Under the pieces are notes generated by a model. It ran no database searches, was not told where the DNA came from, and saw nothing but the letters and a program-made list of their open reading frames with translations. A stretch of 45,864 nt of DNA. Origin: Fuerstiella sp. Its GTDB lineage: Bacteria > Planctomycetota > Planctomycetia > Planctomycetales > Planctomycetaceae. A program made the translations under genes and the position numbers. This document shows, piece after piece, positions 30,398-37,249 of the stretch. The stretch spans positions 1 through 45,864 of the forward strand of contig JAQWLN010000006.1 of assembly GCA_029247265.1 (NCBI GenBank). Direction: 5' to 3'. Numbering within the stretch: the stretch's first letter is position 1; the number at the start of each line of letters is the position of its first letter.

Positions 30398-30425
30398 TCA
30401 GTTGTCAGTTGTCAGTTGTCAGTTG
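30398..30425. repeat. Heptamer tandem repeat (TCAGTTG) x4
   Basis: Four exact head-to-tail copies of TCAGTTG occupy 28 bases in the 58-base spacer between the aldehyde dehydrogenase stop and the second BMC-P gene. Heptamer tandem repeats of this kind are known from intergenic regions of other bacteria, notably cyanobacteria. Copy number can change by slippage, so the spacing between the two genes may vary among strains. The array ends about seven bases upstream of the BMC-P start codon, where it must also contain or replace the ribosome-binding site. Confidence 0.9.
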
Positions 30426-30449
30426 TTAAACTACCTGTTGGTTCGTTTG

Positions 30450-31886
30450 TTAGATAATTCTCAGGTCTTCAATCATGGCACAGCGTCTTTGGCGAGTGAA
30501 CGTCATGGGGCTGGTGACACCTTCGCCTGTTGGAGTCGCAATGCTGAACGATGGGAATCCTTCGCCGCCCAATCCCAATCCCGCCATGGAAGGACCGTTC
30601 TTTACGAACACCGTCGTGTCCATAATGCGGCCCATCTTGGTGATGGTGCGAACATCCTTGGAATGGATGATTGCCGTGTGTCCGAAGCCGTGTTCGTATT
30701 TCTTTGCCAGATCGATGGCGTGGTCTGTGCAGGTTGCTCGGACAAAGGGAATGAACGGCATCATTTGTTCTTCAGGCACAAACGGGTTGTGTTCGTCGGT
30801 TTCGCCGAACAGGATTTGAGTGTTGGCCGGAACACTCACACCAATCTGCGACGCCAGCCAGGCCGGATCTTTGCCGATGAAGTCACGGTTCAAAACGTGA
30901 TGGCCGCCTGCTTCTTTCGGTGGGCCGAAGGCCCTGGCAGTGAATTCTGCGGTCTGTTGAGCATTCAGGCGGAAGCCTCCGTTGGAAGCAACAGATGACA
31001 TCAGCTGGTCAAATATTTCTTCGACCGCAAAAATTTCCTTTTCGCCAATGCACAGCAGGTTATTGTCAAAGGCAGCACCCGCAACGATGGAACGAGCGGC
31101 ATTGTCGATGTCGGCGGTTGTGTCCACGACGACCGGAGGATTTCCCGGTCCCGCGACGATCGCTCGTTTCGGACTTCCCAGTGCAGCTCGAGCCACTCCG
31201 GGACCACCGGTCACGACCAGTAACCGGACACCGCGGTGATCGAAAATTGCCTGAGCCGATTCAATTGTGGGTGTTCCAATAATGGTGACCAGGTTCTGCA
31301 GGCCGGTCGCTTCATAGATCGCTTTGTTGAAGCGACGAACACCTTCTGATGCGATGTTGGCACCGCTGGGATGAGGATTCACAACCAGTGTGTTCCCTGC
31401 AGCGACCATGTTGACAAAGTTCGCCGCCAGTGTGGGCAGTGAGTGAGTGACGGGGGTAATCGCTCCGATGACGCCAAAAGGAGCGTGCTCAGTGACCGTC
31501 AGGCCCTTGTCACCGCTTACGGCTTCAGTGGTGAGGGCTTCAATTCCCGGCACCGACTTAATGACGTGCAGCTTGGCAATCTTGTGATCGGGTCGACCGA
31601 TTTTCGTTTCTTCAATCTCCAGTCGGCCAAGTTCTTCGGCCTGTTCGTCGCACATCGTCTTGACGATGTCGATGGCCTTGGCGCGATCCTCCATCGGTGC
31701 TTCGCTGAGCTGATCGAAGCCCTGCTGGGCGGCTGCGACTGCTTGGTCGACGTCATTGAAGACGCCCCAGTTTCCGCTGACACCATTATTGCTTCGAGCG
31801 GCGGAGTTGCCAGAAGCTCCGTTGGTGGAGAGTTGAGTCAGGACTTCCTGGACGATCTGGCGGACGGCTTGTTCTGTTGCCTGCAT
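30450..31886 (-). CDS. CoA-acylating aldehyde dehydrogenase (PduP-like) with N-terminal encapsulation peptide
   Basis: The 478-residue enzyme oxidises an aldehyde to its acyl-CoA using NAD and CoA; in PVM organelles the substrate is lactaldehyde. Residues 1-18 ([18 protein letters not shown]) form an amphipathic helix typical of BMC encapsulation peptides, followed by a Ser/Asn/Gly linker to about residue 40. The NAD-binding core has [16 protein letters not shown] near 133 and NPHPSGAN near 165. [13 protein letters not shown] lies near 227, and the catalytic Cys is in [14 protein letters not shown] near 280. These features match PduP/EutE enzymes rather than ordinary aldehyde dehydrogenases. 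It is the central oxidative enzyme of the compartment and lies between two hairpin-rich or repeat-rich spacers. Confidence 0.95.
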   Translation of the reverse strand: MQATEQAVRQIVQEVLTQLSTNGASGNSAARSNNGVSGNWGVFNDVDQAVAAAQQGFDQLSEAPMEDRAKAIDIVKTMCDEQAEELGRLEIEETKIGRPDHKIAKLHVIKSVPGIEALTTEAVSGDKGLTVTEHAPFGVIGAITPVTHSLPTLAANFVNMVAAGNTLVVNPHPSGANIASEGVRRFNKAIYEATGLQNLVTIIGTPTIESAQAIFDHRGVRLLVVTGGPGVARAALGSPKRAIVAGPGNPPVVVDTTADIDNAARSIVAGAAFDNNLLCIGEKEIFAVEEIFDQLMSSVASNGGFRLNAQQTAEFTARAFGPPKEAGGHHVLNRDFIGKDPAWLASQIGVSVPANTQILFGETDEHNPFVPEEQMMPFIPFVRATCTDHAIDLAKKYEHGFGHTAIIHSKDVRTITKMGRIMDTTVFVKNGPSMAGLGLGGEGFPSFSIATPTGEGVTSPMTFTRQRRCAMIEDLRII

Positions 31887-31912
31887 TTTTCAGTCTCTCT
31901 GTTTCAGTGCAG

Positions 31913-31957
31913 ATCAGGCTGTGCCTGACGGTGTTCGATTGTCAGGCTCAGCCTGAC
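31913..31957. repeat. Pair of GTCAGGC-NNN-GCCTGAC hairpins upstream of the aldehyde dehydrogenase
   Basis: The palindrome at 31913-31929 is ATCAGGC-TGT-GCCTGAC (6-bp perfect stem). The one at 31941-31957 is a perfect 7-bp stem (GTCAGGC-TCA-GCCTGAC). They are 11 bases apart and belong to the same family as those at 29037-29084 and 32956. They lie 27 to 71 bases upstream of the aldehyde dehydrogenase start codon. Confidence 0.8.
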
Positions 31958-31988
31958 CCATGTATTCGTCCTCCGTGTTTCAAAGCGG

Positions 31989-32028
31989 CCGCCACTCTCC
32001 GAGTGGCGGGGCAGCGATCCCATCGCTG
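31989..32028. repeat. Two adjacent strong hairpins after the membrane-protein gene
   Basis: CCGCCACTC-TCC-GAGTGGCGG (31989-32009) is a perfect 9-bp stem with a 3-base loop. It is followed after two bases by CAGCGAT-CCC-ATCGCTG (32012-32028), a perfect 7-bp stem with a 3-base loop. They lie just beyond the stop of the membrane-protein gene in the direction of transcription. No T-run follows, so simple termination is unlikely; mRNA end protection or processing is possible. Confidence 0.75.
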
Positions 32029-32040
32029 TTATGTCATCAG

Positions 32041-32571
32041 TTAACTCAATTCAATTTCCCGTATCCGATCCTGAACCCAGAACTCCGCAGCGCTGACCGT
32101 AGGAAAGCGAAGCGCGAGCACTACGACCAAGACAGAGGCCGCTGCAAGGTTGCCGACGTATGCGGTCAGCAGGTAGAACAGCAGATTCATGAAGGCGGCA
32201 AATTCCAGCATTGCGGACGCGACGATGTGCCGAGTCTGGAAGGCTGGAAAGACCAACGAAAACTTTGTTGCTTCGTCAGCGTCATGAAATCCCTCCGCGT
32301 TCACTCTATTCGACGCTGCCCTGGCGACGATGTTCGGCAGTACCAGGTGATTCACAATCATCAGCCCGGCCATGCCGATTCCGATCCACGACATGATCTT
32401 CGGTTCGCCATCAATTGCTCCCCTGTTGATGGCGAGTGCAACTCCCATAAACGTCAGCACACCCGATACCAGGGCAAATGTGATGATCTTCAACGCACGA
32501 ACAGACTGAACTCGATCCAGCGTTGGCTGGCCGGGACTCTGGTCATCTGGCGTTGAGTAGGGATTCGACAT
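32041..32571 (-). CDS. Four-helix membrane protein inside the BMC operon, function unknown
   Basis: The 176-residue product has four predicted membrane helices at about 28-48, 60-83, 116-138 and 141-157. The polar N-terminus is rich in Ser, Pro and Asp, and the C-terminal tail (DRIREIELS) is charged. There is no signal peptide or known motif. Its position between the third BMC-P gene and the aldehyde dehydrogenase, on the same strand and with ordinary spacing, means it is probably co-transcribed with the shell genes. BMC cargo and shell proteins are soluble, so this protein would have to act at a cell membrane. Transport of sugar or lactate, or tethering, are guesses only. I cannot name a family. 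Confidence 0.75.
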   Translation of the reverse strand: MSNPYSTPDDQSPGQPTLDRVQSVRALKIITFALVSGVLTFMGVALAINRGAIDGEPKIMSWIGIGMAGLMIVNHLVLPNIVARAASNRVNAEGFHDADEATKFSLVFPAFQTRHIVASAMLEFAAFMNLLFYLLTAYVGNLAAASVLVVVLALRFPTVSAAEFWVQDRIREIELS

Positions 32572-32620
32572 GGCGGATCAGCGATTTGAAATTCGAAGTC
32601 TGACACTTCAGATTCAAGCT

Positions 32621-32935
32621 TCAGATCTTCCCTCCTTCAAAGATTGTTCGATCCTTCACGCTGACAGAATCGATGATGCCGACAATGGCAGCGTCGATCG
32701 GCAGTGTTTTTGTGTCCGGTGTAAATCGAGCACTACTGCCCTGAACACACAGGACCACTTCACCTTCGCCTGCTCCGACGGTGTCGACGCAGATGAAGGA
32801 ACGCCCTGTTGGCTGCAGGTCGCTCTGGTCCTTTTCGTTGACGCGCAGTGGTTCCACGATCAGAAGTTTCTGACCAACCAGCTCTTCGACCTTTTGAGTC
32901 GAGACCACGCTGCCTGTGATTCGTGCCAGAAACAT
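32621..32935 (-). CDS. BMC-P shell vertex protein (EutN/CcmL family), copy 3
   Basis: The 104-residue product starts MFLARITGSVVSTQKVEELVGQKLLIVEPL, the classic CcmL/EutN opening. It continues with FICVDTVGAGEGEVVLCVQGSSAR near 47-70 (conserved VGAGxGE turn) and ends PIDAAIVGIIDSVSV. This is the most canonical of the three BMC-P copies and is the best candidate for the general vertex pentamer. It follows ackA and precedes the membrane-protein gene. Confidence 0.95.
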   Translation of the reverse strand: MFLARITGSVVSTQKVEELVGQKLLIVEPLRVNEKDQSDLQPTGRSFICVDTVGAGEGEVVLCVQGSSARFTPDTKTLPIDAAIVGIIDSVSVKDRTIFEGGKI

Positions 32936-32955
32936 GTCATTACCTTTCCATGTAG

Positions 32956-32972
32956 ATCAGGCCGGGCCTGAC
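32956..32972. repeat. Single ATCAGGC-CGG-GCCTGAC hairpin
   Basis: One copy of the operon's palindrome family lies in the 48-base spacer between the ackA stop and the third BMC-P start. Its stem can extend to TCAGGCC-G-GGCCTGA. It sits about 20 bases before the BMC-P start codon, close to the ribosome-binding region. Confidence 0.75.
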
Positions 32973-32983
32973 GTACAACGATT

Positions 32984-34171
32984 TCAGCCAATAGCCGCGG
33001 CGGTTTGCCTTGCCACGACCAATTCTTCGTTCGTGGGAATCACCCAGACCTGCACTCCGCTGTCCTCAGCATGGATGCAGACTTCCGCCCCCCGCGCCAC
33101 GTCGGAGTTCTTATTCGAGCACACTTCCACGCCCGCCCATTCCATATTGCGGGTGATATTGGTACGAATCCGTTCGCTGTTTTCGCCGATACCGCCGGTA
33201 AAGACGATTACATCCGCTCCACCCAGCAATGCCATGTACGAGCCGACGTAGGACCGAATCGACGCTTCAAACAGTTTCAACGCTTTTTCCGCCCGGTCGT
33301 GTCCTTCCGCTGCCGCATCCTCCAGATCTCGACAGTCACCGCTCAGACCGCTGATTCCCAGCAGTCCTCCTTTGGAGCTCATTTCCTGCAGCACGTCTTC
33401 AAACGACAGCCCCGTGGCCTTCATGATCACCGGAATGGCGTATGCGTCAAAATCGCCGACTCGATTGTTGTTAGGCAGGCCTCCCTGAGGACTCATGCCC
33501 ATCGATGCGGCCTGGCTTTCGCCGTTACGAATCGCACAAATCGAAGCGCTTCCCCCCAGGTGGCAGCTGATCACCTTCAGGTCATCACGACCCAGGACTT
33601 CAGCAACGCGCCCCGCAATGAAACGGTGACTGGCACCGTGAAAACCCCAGCGGCGAATCTCGTGATCGGTGTACCATTCATAAGGCACAGCATACGCTCG
33701 ATGCTCAAAGGGCACGGTTTCGTGAAAACCCGTTTCCAAAGCCGCGACCAGCGGAATCTGAGGAAACGCCTTCTGCAACTGACGCATCGCGCTGACGTAC
33801 GGAGGGTTGTGTGCCGGAGCGATGTCGGACAGCGCCTCCATCTTTTCCAGCAGTTCCGTGTCGACAATGCGAACGCCACTCAGGCTGCCTGCGAACACGG
33901 CTTTAAAGCCAATACCCGCAACCTCATCGACGGAATTCAGACAACCGTGTTCCGGATCCGTCAGTTGATGCAGGCAGATACCCACCGCGGCCGCGTGATC
34001 CGGAATGTTCTGCTGAGATTCCGACTGATGATCGCCGATTTCCACGACACAATGGCTTTCCGCTTCCCCGATGCGGTCAATGCCGCCTCGCGCAAGTTGA
34101 GATTCGTCCGACAGATCAAACAGTCGGTACTTGAAACTCGTGGAACCCAGATTTGCTACAAGAACCTTCAT
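32984..34171 (-). CDS. ackA: Acetate/propionate-type kinase (AckA family) of the BMC operon
   Basis: The 395-residue enzyme transfers phosphate from an acyl-phosphate to ADP. Family motifs include [13 protein letters not shown] (residues 6-18), [13 protein letters not shown] near 170, [18 protein letters not shown] near 200, [12 protein letters not shown] near 275 and [14 protein letters not shown] near 320. In the PVM pathway it would convert lactyl-phosphate from PduL into lactate and ATP, the energy-yielding step. It has no N- or C-terminal extension like those of the cargo enzymes, which suggests it works in the cytosol or at the shell surface. The substrate cannot be told from the sequence. 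It lies between the BMC-H and BMC-P genes. Confidence 0.94.
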   Translation of the reverse strand: MKVLVANLGSTSFKYRLFDLSDESQLARGGIDRIGEAESHCVVEIGDHQSESQQNIPDHAAAVGICLHQLTDPEHGCLNSVDEVAGIGFKAVFAGSLSGVRIVDTELLEKMEALSDIAPAHNPPYVSAMRQLQKAFPQIPLVAALETGFHETVPFEHRAYAVPYEWYTDHEIRRWGFHGASHRFIAGRVAEVLGRDDLKVISCHLGGSASICAIRNGESQAASMGMSPQGGLPNNNRVGDFDAYAIPVIMKATGLSFEDVLQEMSSKGGLLGISGLSGDCRDLEDAAAEGHDRAEKALKLFEASIRSYVGSYMALLGGADVIVFTGGIGENSERIRTNITRNMEWAGVEVCSNKNSDVARGAEVCIHAEDSGVQVWVIPTNEELVVARQTAAAIG

Positions 34172-34253
34172 ATCGTCCTTCGCCCTCCGTGACGTCTAGA
34201 GTTGGGATACGTTTGGGGGATGATTGACAGTGCCCGTTGACAGTCTCTCCGAG

Positions 34254-34275
34254 CGTCAGCTCGATTCCGCTGACG
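34254..34275. repeat. Hairpin between BMC-H and ackA
   Basis: CGTCAGC-TCGATTCC-GCTGACG is a perfect 7-bp stem with an 8-base loop in the spacer downstream of the BMC-H gene at 34293 and upstream of ackA. Its stem shares the GTCAG core with the main palindrome family. Confidence 0.6.
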
Positions 34276-34292
34276 GTCGGCACCGCCCCCCT

Positions 34293-34559
34293 TTATACGA
34301 ACTGATCCAGCAGGGTCTGCTCAGGGCGAGGAATCAGGTGAGCACTCACCAGTTCACCGCTCTGAGAAGCCGCAGCTGCTCCAGCATCAACAGCGGCTCG
34401 AACAGAACCGACGTCGCCCTTGATGATGGTTGTGACAAACGCACCGCCAATTTGCACCTGCTTGACCAGAGACACGTTGGCGGACTTCAGCATCGCATCG
34501 GATGCCTGGATCTGAGAGACCAGACCTTTGGTCTCGATCATTCCAATTGCTTCAGACAT
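34293..34559 (-). CDS. BMC-H shell hexamer protein, copy 2
   Basis: The 88-residue product is a single-domain BMC-H protein of the facet-forming hexamer class. It reads [29 protein letters not shown] at the N-terminus, [30 protein letters not shown] in the middle, and [17 protein letters not shown] at the end. The pore-loop position reads IGGA, unlike the VGSG of the other copy, so the two hexamers may pass different molecules. AGGA lies about eight bases before the ATG. It is the second of two adjacent BMC-H genes, each with its own spacer hairpin, and these should be the most abundant proteins of the shell. Confidence 0.96.
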   Translation of the reverse strand: MSEAIGMIETKGLVSQIQASDAMLKSANVSLVKQVQIGGAFVTTIIKGDVGSVRAAVDAGAAAASQSGELVSAHLIPRPEQTLLDQFV

Positions 34560-34601
34560 TGTTGTTTCCTAATGGAGTTGTCAGATATCACGCGTCGATC
34601 A

Positions 34602-34621
34602 TCAGCTGAACTTCCAGCTGA
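34602..34621. repeat. Hairpin between the two BMC-H genes
   Basis: TCAGCTG-AACTTC-CAGCTGA is a perfect 7-bp stem with a 6-base loop, 26 bases beyond the first BMC-H stop in the direction of transcription. It could protect the 3' end of a processed shell-gene transcript. Confidence 0.6.
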
Positions 34622-34647
34622 GACCGGCGGACTGTTAGCTTGATTTA

Positions 34648-34941
34648 CTACTTCTTCGCTTTTGCCTTCGGCAATACGGAAGCCAGTTCTTCGTGTGGGC
34701 GAGGAATAACTTCCACGCTCACAACTTCGCCCAGTTTTGATGCTGCCTGAGCACCCGCGTCGATGGCTGCTTTGACGGCACCCACGTCACCCACGATGAA
34801 CGAAGTGACCAGGCCGCTGCCGACCTTGTCCCAACCAACCATCTCAACATTTGCTGCCTTGAGCATCGTGTCGACGGCTTCGAGCATGCACACGAAGCCC
34901 TTCGTTTCGATCATCCCAAGAGCTTCCATTGCTTTCGCCAT
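34648..34941 (-). CDS. BMC-H shell hexamer protein, copy 1
   Basis: The 97-residue product reads [34 protein letters not shown] at its N-terminus. It continues with the BMC core ([31 protein letters not shown]), ends [17 protein letters not shown], and has a Lys-rich tail (PKAKAKK). The start at 34941 was chosen because a GGGAGAG stretch precedes it and the conserved domain begins there; the longer frame to 34989 adds an Arg-rich segment not seen in the family. The pore loop is the common VGSG type. The basic tail, absent from the second copy, would lie on one face of the hexamer and might bind cargo or neighbouring tiles. Confidence 0.96.
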   Translation of the reverse strand: MAKAMEALGMIETKGFVCMLEAVDTMLKAANVEMVGWDKVGSGLVTSFIVGDVGAVKAAIDAGAQAASKLGEVVSVEVIPRPHEELASVLPKAKAKK

Positions 34942-35033
34942 TTCATCACTCTCCCGCCTTCGTCGTTGATTCCACCAACGCCTGGGCAACCTTGTAAAAC
35001 AGCTATCCGTGGCTGTCGGTTTGTTTTTCTGCC

Positions 35034-35049
35034 TGACTCTTCAGAGTCA
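35034..35049. repeat. Hairpin between pduL and the first BMC-H gene
   Basis: TGACTCT-TC-AGAGTCA is a perfect inverted repeat (7-bp arms) in the 156-base spacer. In the direction of transcription it is followed by an A-rich rather than T-rich stretch, so it is unlikely to be a terminator of the operon. The arms share the TGACT/AGTCA half-sites seen upstream of the regulator, so a protein-binding role is also possible. Confidence 0.55.
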
Positions 35050-35097
35050 AGCACTTCTAATCCGGTCCCGAACCTGAGTTCGTGATCGGCTGTCTTC

Positions 35098-35868
35098 TTA
35101 ATGCCCCTTGCAGGCACACGGTTCCGGTTTCACCAGCTCCACCTTCGTCGCTTTTTCAAGGTTGATGGCGTTGCCTTCATCGGTGTCCAGATGGACTTCC
35201 AGCTTGATGTTGTCCCCAGCACGAACGACCAGGTCTTCCAAGACTGTCGTGCAGCCCGGTGATTCCACTCGCAGGTGAATACTGTCTTTGTCGTTGACGC
35301 CGTAGTGCGCCAGATCCGCCGGGCCCATGTGTACGTGTCTCAGGGCTCGAATGACTCCCTGCTGCAGTTCGACCACTCCCTCTGGACCCACCAGAACACA
35401 CCCCGGAGTCCCCTGCACGTTGCCGGAAACTCTGACAGGTAGATCAATGCCCAGCGAAATGCCATCAGTGAACGCCAGTTCGATCTGAGAATCACCGCGA
35501 CACGGGCCGAGCACTCGGACGTTCGGGATCATGCGGCGTCTGGGGCCAACTACGGCAACCGTTTCTTCTGCCGCGTAGTAACCGTCCTGGTACAGGTCTT
35601 TCTGCGGTGTCAGTGTTGCACCCGCGCCGTACAGGATTTCGACGTGTTCCTGAGTCAGGTGAACATGACGAGCAGAAATATTCACCAGCAGAGGATTGCG
35701 GTTTTCCGCTGCCGCTCCGGACTGCTCGGCATTGTTTGTGCCGCCGCCACGCAGCACCGGAATCCCGGCAGCTGAGGCCTTCGTAAAGCCGCTGCCGGAC
35801 TGTCGAGCCAACACGTCACGTACAATACGCTCGACGTCTGTTCGCTGAATTGCTGTTGCTGAGACCAC
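35098..35868 (-). CDS. pduL: Phosphate acyltransferase PduL with N-terminal encapsulation peptide
   Basis: The 256-residue enzyme exchanges CoA and phosphate on an acyl group, regenerating CoA inside the compartment and making acyl-phosphate for AckA. Two PduL domains are visible, with zinc-binding [13 protein letters not shown] near 69-81 and [12 protein letters not shown] near 183-194. Near the end is [11 protein letters not shown]. Residues about 6-20 ([17 protein letters not shown]) form the encapsulation helix, followed by a Ser/Ala/Gly linker. I chose the GTG at 35868, with GGAGA nine bases upstream. A TTG at 35889 is in frame, but a GGAGGA sequence sits too close to it. It is the first enzyme gene after the regulator. 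Confidence 0.93.
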   Translation of the reverse strand: MVSATAIQRTDVERIVRDVLARQSGSGFTKASAAGIPVLRGGGTNNAEQSGAAAENRNPLLVNISARHVHLTQEHVEILYGAGATLTPQKDLYQDGYYAAEETVAVVGPRRRMIPNVRVLGPCRGDSQIELAFTDGISLGIDLPVRVSGNVQGTPGCVLVGPEGVVELQQGVIRALRHVHMGPADLAHYGVNDKDSIHLRVESPGCTTVLEDLVVRAGDNIKLEVHLDTDEGNAINLEKATKVELVKPEPCACKGH

Positions 35869-35907
35869 TTGAATTGTTCTCCAGGTCAATCCTCCATGAA
35901 ACCTGAC

Positions 35908-35924
35908 ATCACGCTCCGCGTGAT
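35908..35924. repeat. Hairpin between the regulator and pduL
   Basis: ATCACGC-TCC-GCGTGAT is a perfect 7-bp stem with a 3-base loop, 40 bases before the pduL start. It has the same 7/3 geometry as the GTCAGGC family but another stem sequence. It could be an operator, a leader structure or a processing site that separates regulator mRNA from the rest. Confidence 0.55.
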
Positions 35925-36046
35925 TGTTGTGACATCGCAGCCGAAGACCTGAACGCAGAAATCGCGATCACCGTCCGGGCTACGCCGAATGTTTCCTTAT
36001 TACCGAAACGCCACTCTGTCACAGCATGCGACACGTGGCGGCTGTG

Positions 36047-36838
36047 TTAACTTTCAACCATCGTTCGTGACTTCACATCCACGACATCCACGACATCCAG
36101 GGCGATGCCCGCGGATTCCAGAGTCTGTTTCCATTCTTCTGACAGTGCGTCATCGGTGACGATTTCACTGACGGCGCTCAGGGGGCAAAGCTGCGATAAA
36201 GCTCGCTGCCCGAACTTGCTGCTGTCGGCCACCAGAGTGACACGCCCCGCCGCGCTGATCATCTGACGTTCCGTCTCCACCAGCAGCGCGTTGCTGTTGA
36301 ACAGACCGTCCTGTGTGACACCACCGGCACTCATGACCAATCGTGACACGTTGATGTTCTTGAGTGCTGAGATCGCCTGGTCGCCCAGGGCAACCCCCGT
36401 TTTCGGATACACATAACCGCCGATAAAGATCAGCTCCACTTTGGGCTGGTTCATCAATTGCGACGCGATGGGTAGTGAGTTCGTCACCACCTGCAGTGTT
36501 TTTCCGTTCAGGTTCTTGGCAACTTCCAGCGTTGTTGTGCCACCATCCAGCAGAACCGTTTCGCCTTCAGAAATGAGTTCTGCTGTACGTTGAGCGATCC
36601 GTCGCTTCTCAAGAGACGCACGATTCTGCCTCACGTCAAAATCCGCCAATGAGTCTCCGGCATACGCCGCACCGCCGCGAGTCCGGTGCAGATGTCCCTG
36701 GGCATCCAGGAATTCAAGATCCCGACGTACCGTCGATTCGCTGGCACCCACTGCAGAGACCAATCTCTGCAGGGAGACAAAGCCCGATTCCTCCGCAATT
36801 TGGAGGATTCTGGTGCGACGTTCGTCAGTAATCATCAT
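36047..36838 (-). CDS. DeoR-family transcriptional regulator of the BMC operon
   Basis: The 263-residue product begins MMITDERRTRILQIAEESGFVSLQRLVSAVGASESTVRRDLEFLD, a DeoR-type helix-turn-helix. It continues with GHLHRTRGGA and a sugar-phosphate-sensing domain: LDGGTTTLEVAKNL near 100, VVTNSLPIASQL near 120, MSAGGVTQDGLFN near 170, and LVADSSKFGQRAL near 205. DeoR regulators usually repress sugar operons and release DNA when a phosphorylated sugar binds. The ATG pair at 36835/36838 is preferred over upstream ATGs because the family begins there; no clear Shine-Dalgarno is seen. It is the first gene of the BMC operon, so self-regulation is likely. Candidate operators lie at 36909-36944. Confidence 0.94.
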   Translation of the reverse strand: MMITDERRTRILQIAEESGFVSLQRLVSAVGASESTVRRDLEFLDAQGHLHRTRGGAAYAGDSLADFDVRQNRASLEKRRIAQRTAELISEGETVLLDGGTTTLEVAKNLNGKTLQVVTNSLPIASQLMNQPKVELIFIGGYVYPKTGVALGDQAISALKNINVSRLVMSAGGVTQDGLFNSNALLVETERQMISAAGRVTLVADSSKFGQRALSQLCPLSAVSEIVTDDALSEEWKQTLESAGIALDVVDVVDVKSRTMVES

Positions 36839-36908
36839 GAATATGAACGGAATTGAGTAGTCGTGACTCATTAATATGACATTTTGTGCCCGGACATGCA
36901 ATAAAGAC

Positions 36909-36944
36909 GTCATAAAATGACTGAAAATGACTGAATGTGAGTCA
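36909..36944. promoter_or_regulatory. Candidate operator cluster upstream of the BMC regulator
   Basis: Within 36 bases there are a perfect palindrome GTCAT-AAA-ATGAC (36909-36921) and two exact tandem copies of AAAATGACTG (36914-36933), one helical turn apart. An inverted repeat TGACT-N7-AGTCA (36928-36944) also lies here. Further TGAC/GTCA half-sites occur at 36864-36880. A weak candidate promoter on the minus strand (TTGCAT, then CATATT after 17 bases) lies between this cluster and the start codon. The rest of the 411-base gap to the hydrolase gene (36839-37249) shows nothing else. Binding by the DeoR-type regulator is an inference from position and symmetry. Confidence 0.6.
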
Positions 36945-37249
36945 GGTCATGCATACGCCGTAGGTTACCCAGGCAGTCAACTTTATCACGTGTAGAGTAT
37001 CGGGTTGCCGAAAATCAACATGCCGGCGTATTCCCGCAGCGTGAGGTTTGGGTTTTGACGGTTGTAGAACGTGCAGGTTTGGTGGGACAACAGACGTTGC
37101 CCGGTGCATGACCGGCTTTGGCATGTTGGTGGTCCTGCTCGCTACAGCGATTGCAGGTGCCGACCATCCTGTGTTGAGTGGAATCTTTTGGCTGTTCCGG
37201 ACACACTGCATTTGTGGACTTCTTTTTTCTGCAATGGAGTATCGCCGTG

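Noticed and set aside
30398..30425. Possible CRISPR array
   Set aside because: The unit is only seven bases, with no spacers and no cas genes nearby.
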